A DNA stretch of 64,000 nt from Paraglaciecola arctica BSs20135 (GTDB taxonomy: Bacteria > Pseudomonadota > Gammaproteobacteria > Enterobacterales > Alteromonadaceae). The position numbers were made by a program, and so were the translations under genes. Shown here piece by piece: positions 1 to 9,849 of this stretch. Under the pieces are notes generated by a model. That model worked only from the letters and a program-made list of their open reading frames with translations. It searched no databases and was not told the DNA's origin. How positions within the stretch are numbered: position 1 is the stretch's first letter; every line of letters begins with the position of its first letter. Location: contig NZ_BAEO01000068.1 in the NCBI RefSeq assembly GCF_000314995.1, positions 1 to 64,000 on the forward strand. The letters are read 5' to 3'.

Positions 1-77
1 TTGTACCTTTAAAGTACATGCAACAATTCGGTAAAACCTTGTTTGTTGCGAGAGTCCTAAGTGGTCTCCCTTGAAGC

Positions 78-135
78 GAGGGCGCATTATAGAGAGAACA
101 GATTCCTATGCAACCCCTAATTTCAAATAATTAGT
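78..135 (-). promoter_or_regulatory. rRNA P1-like promoter facing the left edge
   Basis: Read on the minus strand, there is TTGCAT (108-113), a 16-bp spacer and a perfect TATAAT (86-91). This is followed directly by a GCGCC discriminator and preceded by an A/T-rich UP-like stretch (about 118-140). The combination of consensus -10 and GC-rich discriminator is characteristic of growth-rate and ppGpp-controlled rRNA promoters such as E. coli rrnB P1. I infer that an rRNA (or tRNA) operon begins beyond the left edge and is read leftward. No rRNA sequence itself is visible. Confidence 0.65.
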
Positions 136-261
136 ACTTTTCTGTTTAACTGCATAGTTTTCAACCTAGATGTATAAAGTACATACAATTATGTTAGATT
201 GAATTTAATTCCGGTAATGGTGTCCTACATTATTGCTTAATCACGTTATGGTGTAGTAAAC

Positions 262-1032
262 ATGAAAAAATTAGTAGGGTTAGCATTAACACTTAGTTCA
301 CTAGTGCATATGCATGGCGCATCTGCCAACCAGGACATGGACAAAAGCAAACCTAATCAAATTAATGAAAGGTTTCTACAAATACAAGTAGAACAAAATG
401 TCACTATAGGTAAAGCCATTAAGGTCATAGTAAGTCACTACCCCCAACAAGCAGCCTCCATAGTAGACACTGCACTAGATCTATATCCATCAAAATATAA
501 AGAAATCATTCACGCAGCAATATCTGCACAACCAACCTTAGCTGAAGAAGTGGTAACTATAGCGCTCAGTAAAGGTATCAGTAGTTGTACAAGTATTGTA
601 GAGACCGCTATTAATGCAGATCCAAGTTATATTGATTTTGTCGTTACAGCAGCTGCACATTCGACTCCTGAAGAACTAAATGAAATTGTAAGAATAGCAG
701 TGATAACTGAACCAGATTCAGCAGACTATATTGTGCAATCTCTCGCTAAAGAACATCCAAGTAAAATTGTAGAGATATTGCAGTCAGCTATAGGTGCGGT
801 ACCTTTTGTTGGGGAATATGTAGTTGAAGCATTACTGGCGGTATTTCCCAATGATGCGGAAATGGTCATCACTACTGCCGTTCGTGAATCAAGTGCGCAG
901 AGAGAAAACGTAAAAAGGATTATTGAAACTGCACAAAACTCTGGGATTGATATAGAAAAACTTGAAGCCTATGCGATTAAAGGTGGGGCTACAACTGAAG
1001 AGCTTTCTCAAGTTTTAGATAATAAGGAATAA
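262..1032 (+). CDS. secreted protein of tandem 15-residue helical repeats, function unknown
   Basis: This 256-residue protein has a clear Sec signal peptide: a KK start, a hydrophobic stretch, and ASA before N23. After a polar linker, residues 54-233 form twelve consecutive blocks of exactly 15 residues with no insertion. The pattern is x-x-A-hydrophobic-x-x-x-P-x-x-x-x-x-[IV]-[IV]. Proline falls at 61, 76, 91, 121, 136, 151, 166, 181 and 196; the fourth block and the last two blocks have lost it. The periodicity suggests a regular alpha-solenoid rod in the periplasm or outside the cell. I do not recognise the family. No clear Shine-Dalgarno precedes the ATG. It stands alone, ending at a bidirectional terminator facing rplQ. 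Confidence 0.85.
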   Translation: MKKLVGLALTLSSLVHMHGASANQDMDKSKPNQINERFLQIQVEQNVTIGKAIKVIVSHYPQQAASIVDTALDLYPSKYKEIIHAAISAQPTLAEEVVTIALSKGISSCTSIVETAINADPSYIDFVVTAAAHSTPEELNEIVRIAVITEPDSADYIVQSLAKEHPSKIVEILQSAIGAVPFVGEYVVEALLAVFPNDAEMVITTAVRESSAQRENVKRIIETAQNSGIDIEKLEAYAIKGGATTEELSQVLDNKE

Positions 1033-1046
1033 CTTTACTTTAGATA

Positions 1047-1078
1047 TAAAAAAGCCAGACATCAGTCTGGCTTTTTTA
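1047..1078. terminator. bidirectional terminator between the repeat-protein gene and rplQ
   Basis: A perfect 7-bp stem (GCCAGAC 1054-1060, GTCTGGC 1065-1071) has an ATCA loop. It is flanked by an A-run on the left and a T-run on the right, so it can end transcription from both convergent units, including the spc-alpha message. Confidence 0.9.
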
Positions 1079-1092
1079 TTTAGTACGGTTGT

Positions 1093-1494
1093 TTATTCCG
1101 CTTCTGTTTCTTCAATCTCTTCGACTGCTTCAACTTCAGGGCGATCAACCAATTCAACGTAGGCCATAGGTGCTTTATCACCAGTACGGAATCCACATTT
1201 CAAAATGCGAATATAGCCACCAGGACGCTCTTCATAGCGAGGACCTAGTTCGTTAAACAATTTACCAACAACTTCTTTGTCACCAGTACGAGCCATTGCC
1301 AAACGGCGATTAGCTACACTGTCTTGCTTAGCAAGTGTGATAAGAGGCTCAATTACGCGACGCAATTCTTTCGCCTTTGGTAGAGTAGTTTTAATCAACT
1401 CATGTTTAACCAAAGAACCAGCCATGTTTTTAAACATAGCTTGACGATGACTGCTGTTACGATTTAACTGACGACCACTTTTACGATGGCGCAT
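1093..1494 (-). CDS. rplQ: 50S ribosomal protein L17
   Basis: The 133-residue protein begins [18 protein letters not shown], the conserved L17 N-terminus, which lies near the peptide exit tunnel of the large subunit. The core containing [19 protein letters not shown] and the [10 protein letters not shown] segment are intact. The last fifteen or so residues are an acidic Glu-rich tail of the kind that varies between species. It is the last gene of the alpha operon, 39 bp after rpoA, and is followed by a terminator. Confidence 0.98.
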   Translation of the reverse strand: MRHRKSGRQLNRNSSHRQAMFKNMAGSLVKHELIKTTLPKAKELRRVIEPLITLAKQDSVANRRLAMARTGDKEVVGKLFNELGPRYEERPGGYIRILKCGFRTGDKAPMAYVELVDRPEVEAVEEIEETEAE

Positions 1495-1533
1495 AGTTTT
1501 ATCCTTCTTTACAAATCAGGTTCGAAAACCTGA

Positions 1534-2523
1534 TTAATCTTTTTCAGCGATTGACTCTGGTGGCCAGTTTTCTAAGCGCATGCCTAGAGACAGTCCACGA
1601 GAAGCTAGCACATCTTTAATCTCAGTAAGAGATTTTTTACCCAAGTTAGGAGTTTTTAACAACTCAACTTCGGTACGTTGTACTAGGTCACCAATATATT
1701 GTATGGCTTCGGCTTTCAAACAGTTAGCTGAACGTACAGTTAGCTCTAAGTCATCAACAGGACGAAGTAAAATCGGATCAAATTCCGGTTTTTCTTCTTT
1801 TTCAACTGGCTCAGAAATATCACGAAGTTCAACAAATGCGTCTAATTGTTCAGCTAAAATAGTAGCTGCACGACGAATTGCTTCTTCCGGATCAATTGTG
1901 CCATTTGTTTCCATATCAATGATTAGCTTATCAAGGTCGGTTCTTTGCTCTACACGAGCAGACTCAACATTGTAAGATATACGATCAACAGGGCTATATG
2001 AAGCATCCACTAATAAACGACCAATAGGACGATCATCTTCTTCTGAAGAGCGGCGAGTTGATGCAGGAACATAACCACGACCCATTTCTACTTTAATACG
2101 CATGCTAAGTTCAGCTTCGCCAGTTAAAGTACAAACCAAATGGTCAGGGTTAACAATTTCCACATCGCCATCATGCTGGATATCACCAGCTAATACTGGG
2201 CCCGCACCGGATTTCACTAGAGTTAGTGTTGCTTCAGTTTTGCCTTCAAGACGTACGGCTAAACCTTTAAGGTTAAGCAATATCTCGATAACGTCTTCTT
2301 GTACGCCCTCTTTGGTGCTGTATTCATGCAACACACCATCGATTTCAACTTCTGTCACTGCACATCCTGGCATTGACGACAATAAGATGCGACGTAACGC
2401 GTTACCTAGCGTATGGCCAAACCCACGTTCTAAAGGCTCAAGTGTGACCTTTGCGCGAGTTGACGAGACGTTATCAATTTCAACTAATCTTGGTTTTAAG
2501 AACTCAGTTACAGAACCCGACAT
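1534..2523 (-). CDS. rpoA: RNA polymerase alpha subunit
   Basis: At 329 residues this is the same length as E. coli alpha. The N-terminal dimerisation and assembly domain (about 1-235) carries the [19 protein letters not shown] signature. An acidic linker (about 236-250) joins it to the C-terminal domain. That domain keeps the DNA- and activator-contacting helix [10 protein letters not shown], corresponding to the E. coli R265/N268/K271 region. It is cotranscribed between rpsD and rplQ in the standard alpha-operon order. Confidence 0.99.
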   Translation of the reverse strand: MSGSVTEFLKPRLVEIDNVSSTRAKVTLEPLERGFGHTLGNALRRILLSSMPGCAVTEVEIDGVLHEYSTKEGVQEDVIEILLNLKGLAVRLEGKTEATLTLVKSGAGPVLAGDIQHDGDVEIVNPDHLVCTLTGEAELSMRIKVEMGRGYVPASTRRSSEEDDRPIGRLLVDASYSPVDRISYNVESARVEQRTDLDKLIIDMETNGTIDPEEAIRRAATILAEQLDAFVELRDISEPVEKEEKPEFDPILLRPVDDLELTVRSANCLKAEAIQYIGDLVQRTEVELLKTPNLGKKSLTEIKDVLASRGLSLGMRLENWPPESIAEKD

Positions 2524-2545
2524 TGTTTCCTCTCTTCTTTAAGCT

Positions 2546-3166
2546 TTACTTAGAGTAAAGTTCGACGATCAACTGTTCGTTAATATCTGCAGACAAATCA
2601 GTTCTTTCAGGAACACGTTTAAATGTGCCTTCCATTTTCTTGTTATCTACTTCAATCCAAACTGGTTTTTCACGCTGATCAGCTAGTTCCAATGCAGCAA
2701 CGATACGCGCTTGCTTTTTCGCTTTCTCACGAACAGAAACTACATCATCAGCAGTAACGTTAAAAGAAGGAACGTTAACAACTTTACCGTTAACCAAAAT
2801 GGCTTTATGGCTAACTAGTTGACGCGCTTCAGCACGAGTACTAGCAAAACCTATACGGTATACAACATTGTCAAGACGCTGCTCCAAAAGCTGTAACAAG
2901 TTTTCACCTGTGTTGCCTTTTAAACGTGCTGCTTCTTTATAATAGTTACGGAATTGCTTTTCCAATACACCGTACATACGACGTACTTTTTGCTTTTCAC
3001 GTAACTGAACACCGTAATCAGACAAACGGCCACGACGGGCGCCATGTTGACCAGGTGCGGTATCAATTTTACATTTAGATTCGATTGCTCGAACGCCGCT
3101 TTTAAGGAATAAATCTGTTCCTTCGCGACGGCTAAGTTTGAGTTTTGGACCCAAATATCTTGCCAT
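2546..3166 (-). CDS. rpsD: 30S ribosomal protein S4
   Basis: This 206-residue protein starts [20 protein letters not shown] and has the S4 RNA-binding domain (about 95-160, [20 protein letters not shown]). S4 is a primary assembly protein of the small subunit. In gammaproteobacteria it represses translation of the alpha operon by binding the leader before rpsM; a recognisable copy of that operator is present here at about 3940-4006. Confidence 0.99.
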   Translation of the reverse strand: MARYLGPKLKLSRREGTDLFLKSGVRAIESKCKIDTAPGQHGARRGRLSDYGVQLREKQKVRRMYGVLEKQFRNYYKEAARLKGNTGENLLQLLEQRLDNVVYRIGFASTRAEARQLVSHKAILVNGKVVNVPSFNVTADDVVSVREKAKKQARIVAALELADQREKPVWIEVDNKKMEGTFKRVPERTDLSADINEQLIVELYSK

Positions 3167-3190
3167 GATCTTTCTCCAACTGTCCGTCGA

Positions 3191-3580
3191 TTAAACGCGA
3201 CGTTTTTTCGGTGGACGACAACCGTTGTGAGGTATAGGTGTCACATCGGTAATATTAGTGATTTTATAACCAGCAGCGTTCAAAGCTCGGATCGCAGATT
3301 CACGACCTGGACCTGGGCCCTTAACGAACACTTCTATGTTTTTCAAACCGTAATCCTGAGCGGCTGTACCAGCACGTTCAGCAGCTACTTGAGCAGCAAA
3401 GGGAGTTGATTTACGTGAACCACGGAAACCAGAACCACCTGAAGTTGCCCATGACAGAGCGTTGCCCTGACGGTCAGTAATAGTCACTATTGTATTGTTG
3501 AAAGAGGCATGAATATGAGCCATACCATCAGCAACTTGACGTTTTACGCGCTTACGCGTTTTGGTTGGTGCTTTAGCCAT
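3191..3580 (-). CDS. rpsK: 30S ribosomal protein S11
   Basis: This 129-residue protein is typical S11, forming part of the small-subunit platform near the mRNA exit. It has the [20 protein letters not shown] segment, the [13 protein letters not shown] loop and the basic [13 protein letters not shown] terminus. It lies 12 bp downstream of rpsM and 24 bp before rpsD. Confidence 0.99.
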   Translation of the reverse strand: MAKAPTKTRKRVKRQVADGMAHIHASFNNTIVTITDRQGNALSWATSGGSGFRGSRKSTPFAAQVAAERAGTAAQDYGLKNIEVFVKGPGPGRESAIRALNAAGYKITNITDVTPIPHNGCRPPKKRRV

Positions 3581-3592
3581 AATATCCCCCGC

Positions 3593-3949
3593 TTATCGTT
3601 TTATTGCTTTGCGAGGACCTTTACGGGTACGCGCATTAGTTTTAGTGCGCTGACCACGTAGAGGAAGACTACGACGGTGGCGAATACCACGGTAGCAACC
3701 TAAATCCATCAAACGTTTTATACTCATTGATACTTCACGGCGAAGGTCACCTTCAACTGTGAATTTTGCAACTTCATCTCGAAGTTTATCAATCTGTTCT
3801 TCACTAAGATCTTTGATCTTGGTTGTCTCTGCAACACCAGACGCTACACAAATGCTTTTAGCACGTGTGGAACCAACACCATAAATTGCAGATAATGCAA
3901 TTACAGTATGCTTGTGTTCAGGGATGTTAATGCCAGCGATACGGGCCAT
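3593..3949 (-). CDS. rpsM: 30S ribosomal protein S13
   Basis: This 118-residue S13 begins [10 protein letters not shown]. It contains the helix-two-turn-helix region ([11 protein letters not shown]) and the C-terminal [18 protein letters not shown] tail that contacts the P-site tRNA. It is the first gene of the alpha operon. A strong AAGGAG precedes the ATG inside an S4-type translational operator. Confidence 0.99.
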   Translation of the reverse strand: MARIAGINIPEHKHTVIALSAIYGVGSTRAKSICVASGVAETTKIKDLSEEQIDKLRDEVAKFTVEGDLRREVSMSIKRLMDLGCYRGIRHRRSLPLRGQRTKTNARTRKGPRKAIKR

Positions 3950-4006
3950 TAACAGTACTCCTTATAATTTATAGTCATTAGCCTAAAAAGCCCGATAGGA
4001 TACTTA
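3940..4006 (-). promoter_or_regulatory. S4-binding translational operator of the alpha operon (Alpha_RBS type)
   Basis: On the minus strand the segment before rpsM reads GTATCCT, then CGGGCTTTTTAG, then an A/T-rich spacer, AAGGAGTACTG and the ATG. This follows the layout of the E. coli alpha-operon leader (GTATCCT-GAAAA-CGGGCTTTTCAG to the rpsM start), which folds as a double pseudoknot bound by S4. The match is by recalled motif order; I could not fold it. Confidence 0.7.
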
Positions 4007-4073
4007 CCCAATAACTAAATTGCAAATAAGGATTGAGGCGCTAGTGTATCTAGACGACCCCCAATCCACTCGA

Positions 4074-4190
4074 TTAACCCTGCCTTTGCTTATGCTTAAG
4101 GTCAGAACTGCAAATCACACGCACAACACCGTTGCGCTTAACGACTTTACAGTTACGGCAAATCCGCTTGACTGATGCACGAACTTTCAT
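4074..4190 (-). CDS. rpmJ: 50S ribosomal protein L36 (zinc-ribbon form)
   Basis: This is a 38-codon gene. It begins [17 protein letters not shown] and ends DLKHKQRQG. Cys11, Cys14, Cys27 and His33 form the zinc ribbon of the C+ form of L36. It sits between secY and rpsM, 24 bp after secY, as in E. coli. The short size is normal for L36. Confidence 0.97.
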   Translation of the reverse strand: MKVRASVKRICRNCKVVKRNGVVRVICSSDLKHKQRQG

Positions 4191-4214
4191 TTCATCACTC
4201 CGTAAATCGCTAAC

Positions 4215-5534
4215 TTAGCGGCCATAGCCTTTAAGATTAGCTTTTTTAAGAACAGACTCATATTGATTTGACATCAAATGGGTCTGCACCTGCGCCATGA
4301 AATCCATGATTACCACTACCATAATAAGTAGTGATGTACCGCCAAAGTAGAACGGAACGTTCCAAGCGATCAACATGAACTCAGGCACTAAACATATAAA
4401 GGTTATGTAAAGTGCACCTGCCAAAGTAAGGCGTGTCATAACTTTATCAACATATTTAGATGTTTGTTCGCCAGGACGAATACCAGGAACAAAAGCTCCA
4501 GATTTCTTCAAGTTATCTGCCGTTTCGCGAGGGTTAAACACCAACGCAGTATAGAAGAAACAGAAGAAAATAATCGTCGCAGCATACAACATCACATACA
4601 AAGGTTGTCCAGGGGACAACTGTAGGGCCACATCTTGTAACCAAGATAATGACTCATTCTGACCAAACCAATTTGCAATGGTGCCTGGAAACAAAATTAT
4701 GCTTGATGCAAAGATAGGAGGAATAACACCAGCCATGTTCACCTTTAAAGGTAAATGCGTGCTTTGTGCAGCAAAAACCTTACGACCTTGTTGACGTTTT
4801 GCATAGTTAACAACGATACGTCGCTGACCACGCTCTACAAATACCACAAAGTAAGTGACGGCAATAATGATTACGCCCACTAACATCAAGAACAATAAGT
4901 TCAATTCACCTTGTCTTGCTTGCTCAGCAACATTACCTAATGCTGATGGCAAACCAGATACAATACCGGCAAAAATCAGAATAGAGATACCGTTACCAAT
5001 ACCTCTCTCTGTAATTTGTTCACCTAACCACATAAGGAACATAGTTCCCGTGACTAAGCTAATCCATGCTGTAAAGTAAAAACCGAAGCCGGGGTTAATT
5101 ACTAAACCTTGTATAAGGTTTGGTAAGTTTGTCGCTATTCCAACTGCTTGGAAAGAGGCCAACACCAACGTAAAATAACGTGTGTATTGACTAATTTTAC
5201 GACGCCCTGCTTCACCTTCCTTTTTAAGTTCCATCATCGGTGGATGCATATGTGACATCAACTGAATGATAATGGAAGCTGTAATATAAGGCATGATGCC
5301 TAGGGCTAGAACTGACGCGCGTTCAAGAGCACCACCGGAGAACATGTTAAACATCTCCACGATTGTACCTTTCTGTTGCTCAAATAACTGAGCTAACACC
5401 GCAGCGTCAATACCAGGAATAGGTACATAAGAACCCAACCTAAAAACTATGATCGCACCAAGTACGAACAACAATCTTGATTTAAGCTCGCTCAAGCCGC
5501 CTTTGGCGCTTGAATCCTGTCCTGGTTTAGCCAT
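4215..5534 (-). CDS. secY: protein translocase subunit SecY
   Basis: This 439-residue integral membrane protein has the ten-helix SecY pattern and is the pore subunit of SecYEG in the inner membrane. Visible hallmarks are YVPIPGID near the N-terminus, the plug-region segment [30 protein letters not shown], the cytoplasmic-loop segment [15 protein letters not shown], and [23 protein letters not shown]. It is cotranscribed 5 bp after rplO, keeping translocon output tied to ribosome production. Confidence 0.98.
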   Translation of the reverse strand: MAKPGQDSSAKGGLSELKSRLLFVLGAIIVFRLGSYVPIPGIDAAVLAQLFEQQKGTIVEMFNMFSGGALERASVLALGIMPYITASIIIQLMSHMHPPMMELKKEGEAGRRKISQYTRYFTLVLASFQAVGIATNLPNLIQGLVINPGFGFYFTAWISLVTGTMFLMWLGEQITERGIGNGISILIFAGIVSGLPSALGNVAEQARQGELNLLFLMLVGVIIIAVTYFVVFVERGQRRIVVNYAKRQQGRKVFAAQSTHLPLKVNMAGVIPPIFASSIILFPGTIANWFGQNESLSWLQDVALQLSPGQPLYVMLYAATIIFFCFFYTALVFNPRETADNLKKSGAFVPGIRPGEQTSKYVDKVMTRLTLAGALYITFICLVPEFMLIAWNVPFYFGGTSLLIMVVVIMDFMAQVQTHLMSNQYESVLKKANLKGYGR

Positions 5535-5539
5535 CTAGC

Positions 5540-5974
5540 CTATTCCTCTACTTTACCGCCAGCCGCCTTGATTGACTCAAGAGCGCCTTTTGATACCTTT
5601 AAACCACTAATAGTTACGGCACGTGAAATGTCACCACTTTTCATAACTTTAACGAACAACATTTCTTTCTTAACAAGACCTGCTGCTTTTAAAGTTTCAA
5701 GTGATACCACATCACCTTCTACCTTGGCGATTTCGCTTAACGTAACTTGGTCAGAAACCAAAGATTTACGAGAAGTAAAACCGAACTTAGGTAGACGACG
5801 TTGGATTGGCATTTGCCCGCCTTCAAAACCAGGTTTTACAGAACCGCCTGAGCGAGACTTTTGACCTTTGTGACCACGGCCACCAGTTTTTCCAAGACCA
5901 GAGCCCATACCACGACCCACACGTTTACCAGAATTTTTCGCTCCAGGTGCAGGAGCCAAAGTATTTAAATACAT
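5540..5974 (-). CDS. rplO: 50S ribosomal protein L15
   Basis: This 144-residue L15 begins [20 protein letters not shown]. It has the glycine-rich basic extension ([20 protein letters not shown]) that penetrates 23S rRNA. Its start codon directly follows the rpmD stop, which suggests translational coupling. Confidence 0.98.
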   Translation of the reverse strand: MYLNTLAPAPGAKNSGKRVGRGMGSGLGKTGGRGHKGQKSRSGGSVKPGFEGGQMPIQRRLPKFGFTSRKSLVSDQVTLSEIAKVEGDVVSLETLKAAGLVKKEMLFVKVMKSGDISRAVTISGLKVSKGALESIKAAGGKVEE

Positions 5975-6160
5975 TTATTTCTCCTCCACTACTTCAACCA
6001 TGTAAAATACACGGTTGATCATGCCACGGACAGAAGGGGTGTCTTCTAGCTCACTAATATGACCTATACGACGAAGACCTAAACCAGTAAGCGTAGCTTT
6101 ATGCTTAGGTAAACGACCGATAGAACTTTTTGTTTGCTTTATTTTAATCATTTTAGTCAT
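5975..6160 (-). CDS. rpmD: 50S ribosomal protein L30
   Basis: L30 of 61 residues, core [18 protein letters not shown] and [10 protein letters not shown] place the start at the ATG at 6160 (MTKMIKIKQ) rather than at the in-frame TTG six bases upstream. The ATG has a GGGG Shine-Dalgarno-like run at suitable spacing, and the TTG lies directly against the rpsE stop codon. The length then agrees with the usual 58-61 residues. Confidence 0.96.
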   Translation of the reverse strand: MTKMIKIKQTKSSIGRLPKHKATLTGLGLRRIGHISELEDTPSVRGMINRVFYMVEVVEEK

Positions 6161-6166
6161 GATCAA

Positions 6167-6670
6167 TTACCCCAAAATCTGCGATACAGACAATCCACGC
6201 TTAGCGGCAACTGACTCAGGCGAATTCATTTCTGTCAACGCATTGATAGTTGCACGCACAACGTTAATTGGATTCGTAGATCCGTAACATTTTGAAAGTA
6301 CGTTTTGTACACCCGAAACTTCAAGAACTGCACGCATTGCACCACCGGCAATAATACCAGTACCTTCAGATGCTGGTTGCATGTAGACCTTAGAGCCTGA
6401 GTGACGACCTTTTATTGGGTGCTGTAGTGTATTGCCATTAAGATCAACGTTCACAATATTGCGACGCGCTTTTTCCATAGCTTTTTGAATTGCAGCAGGC
6501 ACTTCACGTGCTTTACCGTAACCAAAACCTACACGACCGTTACCGTCACCTACTACTGTCAAAGCAGTAAAGCTAAAGATACGACCACCTTTAACTACTT
6601 TAGATACACGGTTAACTGCGATTAGCTTTTCTAGCAGATCACCAGCGTTTTGAACTTCTACTTTAGCCAT
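6167..6670 (-). CDS. rpsE: 30S ribosomal protein S5
   Basis: This 167-residue S5 has an N-terminal double-stranded-RNA-binding-like domain ([20 protein letters not shown]) and a C-terminal segment with [19 protein letters not shown]. It acts in decoding fidelity and the mRNA entry helicase site. It sits 9 bp after rplR in the spc operon. Confidence 0.99.
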   Translation of the reverse strand: MAKVEVQNAGDLLEKLIAVNRVSKVVKGGRIFSFTALTVVGDGNGRVGFGYGKAREVPAAIQKAMEKARRNIVNVDLNGNTLQHPIKGRHSGSKVYMQPASEGTGIIAGGAMRAVLEVSGVQNVLSKCYGSTNPINVVRATINALTEMNSPESVAAKRGLSVSQILG

Positions 6671-6679
6671 AATTAACTC

Positions 6680-7033
6680 CTAGAACTGAAGGCCAGCTTC
6701 GCGGGCTGCGTCAGCTAATGCTTTAACTCGACCGTGATACTTGAATCCACTACGGTCAAAAGCAACTTTCTTGATGCCTTTTTCTATAGCGCGTTCTGCG
6801 ATCGCTTTGCCAATAGCCGCTGCTGCCGCTGAGTTACCAGTACCTTTAAGGCTACCAGCTAGTTCAGTTTCAACTGTTGAAGCCGACGCCAATACTTCAG
6901 AACCGCTAGGTGCGATTAACTGAGCGTATATGTGACGCGGTGTGCGGTTAACAACCAAGCGATGCGCGGCCAATTCACTAATTTTTTTACGTGCACGAGT
7001 AGCGCGACGTAAACGAGCTGATTTTTTATCCAT
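6680..7033 (-). CDS. rplR: 50S ribosomal protein L18
   Basis: This 117-residue 5S rRNA-binding L18 begins [17 protein letters not shown]. It retains RPRH-type contacts ([15 protein letters not shown]) and the C-terminal [20 protein letters not shown] block. Length and position between rplF and rpsE are standard. Confidence 0.98.
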   Translation of the reverse strand: MDKKSARLRRATRARKKISELAAHRLVVNRTPRHIYAQLIAPSGSEVLASASTVETELAGSLKGTGNSAAAAAIGKAIAERAIEKGIKKVAFDRSGFKYHGRVKALADAAREAGLQF

Positions 7034-7045
7034 CGTACTAACTCC

Positions 7046-7579
7046 TTACTTTTTCTTAGCTTCTTTACGACGCACAACTTCATCAGCGTAACGAACACCT
7101 TTACCTTTATAAGGCTCTGGCGGACGGTATGCGCGGATGTTAGCTGCAACCTGACCTATCAACTGTTTATCAACGCCTTTGACGATGATTTCAGTCTGAC
7201 TAGGAGTTTCAACAGAAATACCATCAGGCATTTCGTATGCTACAGGGTGTGAGAAACCCAGAGTTAAATTTAGTTTGCTACCTTGAGCTTGCGCACGGTA
7301 ACCAACACCATTCAACAATAGTTTTTTCTCAAAACCTTGAGATACACCTAGGATCATGTTGTTTAACAAAGAACGAGCTGTACCAGCTTGAGCCCAACCA
7401 TTTACTTTGCCTTCACGAGGCTTAGCAACTAGCTGATTCTCTTCTTGTACTACTTCAACTGCTTCATTAAATACACGAACTAGCGTACCGTTTTTACCTT
7501 TTACTGTGACTTCTTGACCAGCGATAGAAATTTCTACACCAGATAAAACGTCAACAGGAGCTTTTGCTATACGTGACAT
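7046..7579 (-). CDS. rplF: 50S ribosomal protein L6
   Basis: This 177-residue L6 has two repeated alpha/beta domains. The C-terminal signature [20 protein letters not shown] is intact. It binds 23S rRNA near the sarcin-ricin loop. It lies 10 bp after rpsH and 12 bp before rplR. Confidence 0.99.
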   Translation of the reverse strand: MSRIAKAPVDVLSGVEISIAGQEVTVKGKNGTLVRVFNEAVEVVQEENQLVAKPREGKVNGWAQAGTARSLLNNMILGVSQGFEKKLLLNGVGYRAQAQGSKLNLTLGFSHPVAYEMPDGISVETPSQTEIIVKGVDKQLIGQVAANIRAYRPPEPYKGKGVRYADEVVRRKEAKKK

Positions 7580-7589
7580 ATTATTCCCC

Positions 7590-7982
7590 TTACGCTACGT
7601 AGCCGATGATTTCACCGCCCATACCCGCTTTACGCGCTGCACGGTCAGTCATCACACCTTTAGAGGTAGACACGATAGCCACACCTAAACCACCCATTAC
7701 TTTTGGCAACTCATCTTTTTTCTTATAGATGCGAAGACCAGGGCGACTTACGCGCTCAATGCTCTCGATTACTTTTTTGCCTTCGAAGTACTTTAAAGTC
7801 ACTTCTAATACCGGCTTTACGTCACCAGAAACAGCGAAGTCTGTTACATAACCTTCTTCTTTTAGAACGCCTGCAATTGCAACACGAACTTTAGATGAAG
7901 GCATAATTACAGAAACTTTGCTAGCCATCTGGCCGTTACGAACGCGTGTAAACATGTCCGCGATAGGATCTTGCATACTCAT
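7590..7982 (-). CDS. rpsH: 30S ribosomal protein S8
   Basis: This 130-residue S8 begins [18 protein letters not shown] and ends [34 protein letters not shown] in family form. S8 is a primary 16S rRNA binder. In E. coli it represses spc translation from rplE onward; I did not identify its mRNA target here. Confidence 0.98.
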   Translation of the reverse strand: MSMQDPIADMFTRVRNGQMASKVSVIMPSSKVRVAIAGVLKEEGYVTDFAVSGDVKPVLEVTLKYFEGKKVIESIERVSRPGLRIYKKKDELPKVMGGLGVAIVSTSKGVMTDRAARKAGMGGEIIGYVA

Positions 7983-7994
7983 ATCAGCTACCCC

Positions 7995-8300
7995 TTACCA
8001 ACTGGCTTTTTTCAAGCCAGGCACTTCGCCACGCATAGCTGCTTCACGCAACTTGATACGACTCATGCCAAACTTGCGTAGGAAACCATGTGGACGACCT
8101 GTAATGTTGCAGCGATTACGCTTACGACTTACAGATGAGTCACGTGGCAGTTGTTGTAGCTTAAGAACAGCGTCCCAACGTTCTTCGTCAGAAGAGTTGA
8201 CATCGCTGATAGTTGCTTTAAGCGCTGCGCGTTTTACTGCGAACTTAACAACTAGCTTCGCACGTTTTACTTCGCGCGCTTTCATTGATTCTTTTGCCAT
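7995..8300 (-). CDS. rpsN: 30S ribosomal protein S14 (zinc-free long form)
   Basis: This 101-residue S14 is the long form without the zinc-binding cysteines of the short paralogue. It begins [16 protein letters not shown] and ends [12 protein letters not shown], with the conserved [20 protein letters not shown] block. It is encoded 11 bp after rplE. Confidence 0.98.
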   Translation of the reverse strand: MAKESMKAREVKRAKLVVKFAVKRAALKATISDVNSSDEERWDAVLKLQQLPRDSSVSRKRNRCNITGRPHGFLRKFGMSRIKLREAAMRGEVPGLKKASW

Positions 8301-8311
8301 AACCCTACACC

Positions 8312-8851
8312 TTACTTTTTAAACGGGAAGTTAAACGCGCTTAATAAAGCGTGTGCTTCCGCATCGGTTTGTGCGCTAGTAGTGATAGTAATATCCATAC
8401 CGCGTATCTTATCCACTTTATCGAATTCGATTTCAGGGAAGATAATTTGCTCACGAACGCCCATGCTAAAGTTACCGCGACCATCGAATGACTTAGGATT
8501 TAAGCCACGGAAATCACGGATACGAGGAATTGCTATTGAAACTAAACGTTCAAAGAATTCCCACATACGTTCACCACGTAGGGTTACTTTACAGCCAATC
8601 GGATAACCTTCACGGATTTTAAAACCCGCTACAGACTTGCGAGCAACGGTTACAATAGGCTTTTGACCTGCAATTGCTTGCATTTCAGCCGTGGCATTTT
8701 CTAATACCTTCTTGTCCGCTACCGCTTCACCTAAACCCATGTTTAAAGTGATTTTATCAATCCGAGGGACTTGCATGACGCTTTTGTAGTTGAACTGCTT
8801 AGCAAGTTCCGCTACAACTGTGTCTTTATAGTAATCATGCAGTTTCGCCAT
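8312..8851 (-). CDS. rplE: 50S ribosomal protein L5
   Basis: L5 of 179 residues, beginning [13 protein letters not shown], with the 5S rRNA-binding core and ending [15 protein letters not shown] set the start at the ATG at 8851. A longer reading from an upstream TTG would translate the Shine-Dalgarno GGAG as codon two, and 179 residues equals the E. coli length. Confidence 0.97.
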   Translation of the reverse strand: MAKLHDYYKDTVVAELAKQFNYKSVMQVPRIDKITLNMGLGEAVADKKVLENATAEMQAIAGQKPIVTVARKSVAGFKIREGYPIGCKVTLRGERMWEFFERLVSIAIPRIRDFRGLNPKSFDGRGNFSMGVREQIIFPEIEFDKVDKIRGMDITITTSAQTDAEAHALLSAFNFPFKK

Positions 8852-8867
8852 CGTACTCTCCAATTTT

Positions 8868-9182
8868 TTAAACTAGTTCGCCGTCTGATTTGAAGAAACG
8901 TACTTTCTTCTCACCTTCAAGACGGAAACCTACACGATCTGCTTTACCCGTTTTCGAGTTGTAGATCGCTACATTTGATACGTGAATCGATGCTTCTTTC
9001 TCAACAATGCCACCAGCCACACCCAATTGAGGGTTAGGTTTAGTATGCTTCTTGATCATGCTCACACCTTCAACGATTAGACGGTTAGAAGCGGGAAGAA
9101 CTTTAAGCACTTTGCCTTGTTTTCCTTTATCTTTACCAGCCAAAACGATGATTTCATCATCACGACGAATTTTATTAGCCAT
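8868..9182 (-). CDS. rplX: 50S ribosomal protein L24
   Basis: This 104-residue L24 has the N-terminal KOW motif ([20 protein letters not shown]) and is an initiator of 50S assembly. It lies between rplN (11 bp upstream) and rplE. Confidence 0.98.
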   Translation of the reverse strand: MANKIRRDDEIIVLAGKDKGKQGKVLKVLPASNRLIVEGVSMIKKHTKPNPQLGVAGGIVEKEASIHVSNVAIYNSKTGKADRVGFRLEGEKKVRFFKSDGELV

Positions 9183-9193
9183 ATCGTGACTCC

Positions 9194-9559
9194 TTATAAT
9201 ACCTCAGGGGCTAGCGAGACAATTTTCATGTTATTCACACGAAGTTCTCGGGTAACCGGACCAAAGATACGCGTACCAATCGGTTGCTTGTTTGCATTAA
9301 GCAAAACAGCTGCGTTTCCATCAAAACGGATCGAAGATCCATCAGGACGACGTACGCCTTTTCTAGTACGCACCACCACTGCAGTTAGTACATCACCTTT
9401 TTTTACTTTACCGCGAGGAATTGCTTCCTTAACAGTAACTTTGATGATGTCACCAATATGTGCATAACGGCGATGCGAGCCACCAAGAACCTTAATACAC
9501 TGAACCCTGCGAGCGCCGGAATTATCGGCAACATCCAGGTTAGTTTGCATTTGGATCAT
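9194..9559 (-). CDS. rplN: 50S ribosomal protein L14, first gene of the spc operon
   Basis: This 121-residue L14 begins [18 protein letters not shown] and ends GPVTRELR...ISLAPEVL. The leader before it retains TAGCGGAGCACTAA, as in the E. coli rplN ribosome-binding region. Unlike in E. coli and most relatives, no rpsQ or other S10-operon gene lies upstream. Confidence 0.98.
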   Translation of the reverse strand: MIQMQTNLDVADNSGARRVQCIKVLGGSHRRYAHIGDIIKVTVKEAIPRGKVKKGDVLTAVVVRTRKGVRRPDGSSIRFDGNAAVLLNANKQPIGTRIFGPVTRELRVNNMKIVSLAPEVL

Positions 9560-9598
9560 GTTAGTGCTCCGCTATTAAAATTAAGACTCTTCCGAGTC

Positions 9599-9638
9599 GT
9601 TTAGCTGCAAAAAAACAGCATTCAGCTGCTTTTTTATA
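9599..9638 (-). terminator. terminator-like hairpin in the rplN leader
   Basis: On the minus strand AGCAGC-TGAAT-GCTGTT is followed by a run of T and preceded by a run of A. This gives an intrinsic-terminator shape between the Pspc-like promoter and rplN. A second small hairpin (GACTC-GGAA-GAGTC, 9585-9598) follows. It could terminate upstream transcription or attenuate the spc operon; the sequence alone does not decide. Confidence 0.5.
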
Positions 9639-9649
9639 CATACCCCAGT

Positions 9650-9695
9650 TAAAAGGGCGCGAAATACTAACAGAAAACCCAATGCTGCGATAGTG
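9650..9695 (-). promoter_or_regulatory. Pspc-like promoter of the spc operon
   Basis: The minus strand reads TTAGTAT (-10, about 9664-9669), then TTCGCGCCC, then TTTTAACTGGGG. From memory the E. coli spc promoter reads TTATAATGCCGCGCCCTCGATATGGGG, so the -10, the GC-rich discriminator and the following G-run correspond in order. The -35 is weak, as far as I can tell also in E. coli. It places the transcript start about 95 bp before rplN. Confidence 0.55.
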
Positions 9696-9849
9696 GAATA
9701 TGCAAATAATAATGAGAAAGATGGGGGTATGTCTATTAGGATGCCATTTACCTATGACAAGTGTATGGAGCGCCGTAATTTCAAGGCTCGACACATTTCA
9801 ATAGATAACTAAAAGTCCCCAGAAGAGGCCTCTTAGGGTCAAGTTAAGA

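Noticed and set aside
1580-2542. Two long plus-strand open frames opposite rpoA
   Set aside because: They are antisense to a certain gene and have Ser/Arg/Thr-rich compositions typical of shadow frames.
3997-4025. TTGCAA-N17-TATCCT as the alpha-operon promoter
   Set aside because: TATCCT is part of the S4-binding RNA motif, which must be transcribed, so it cannot serve as the -10 for that leader.
9561-9794. 77-codon open frame on the minus strand ending beside rplN
   Set aside because: It spans the Pspc-like promoter and leader hairpins, has no family resemblance and no ribosome-binding site.
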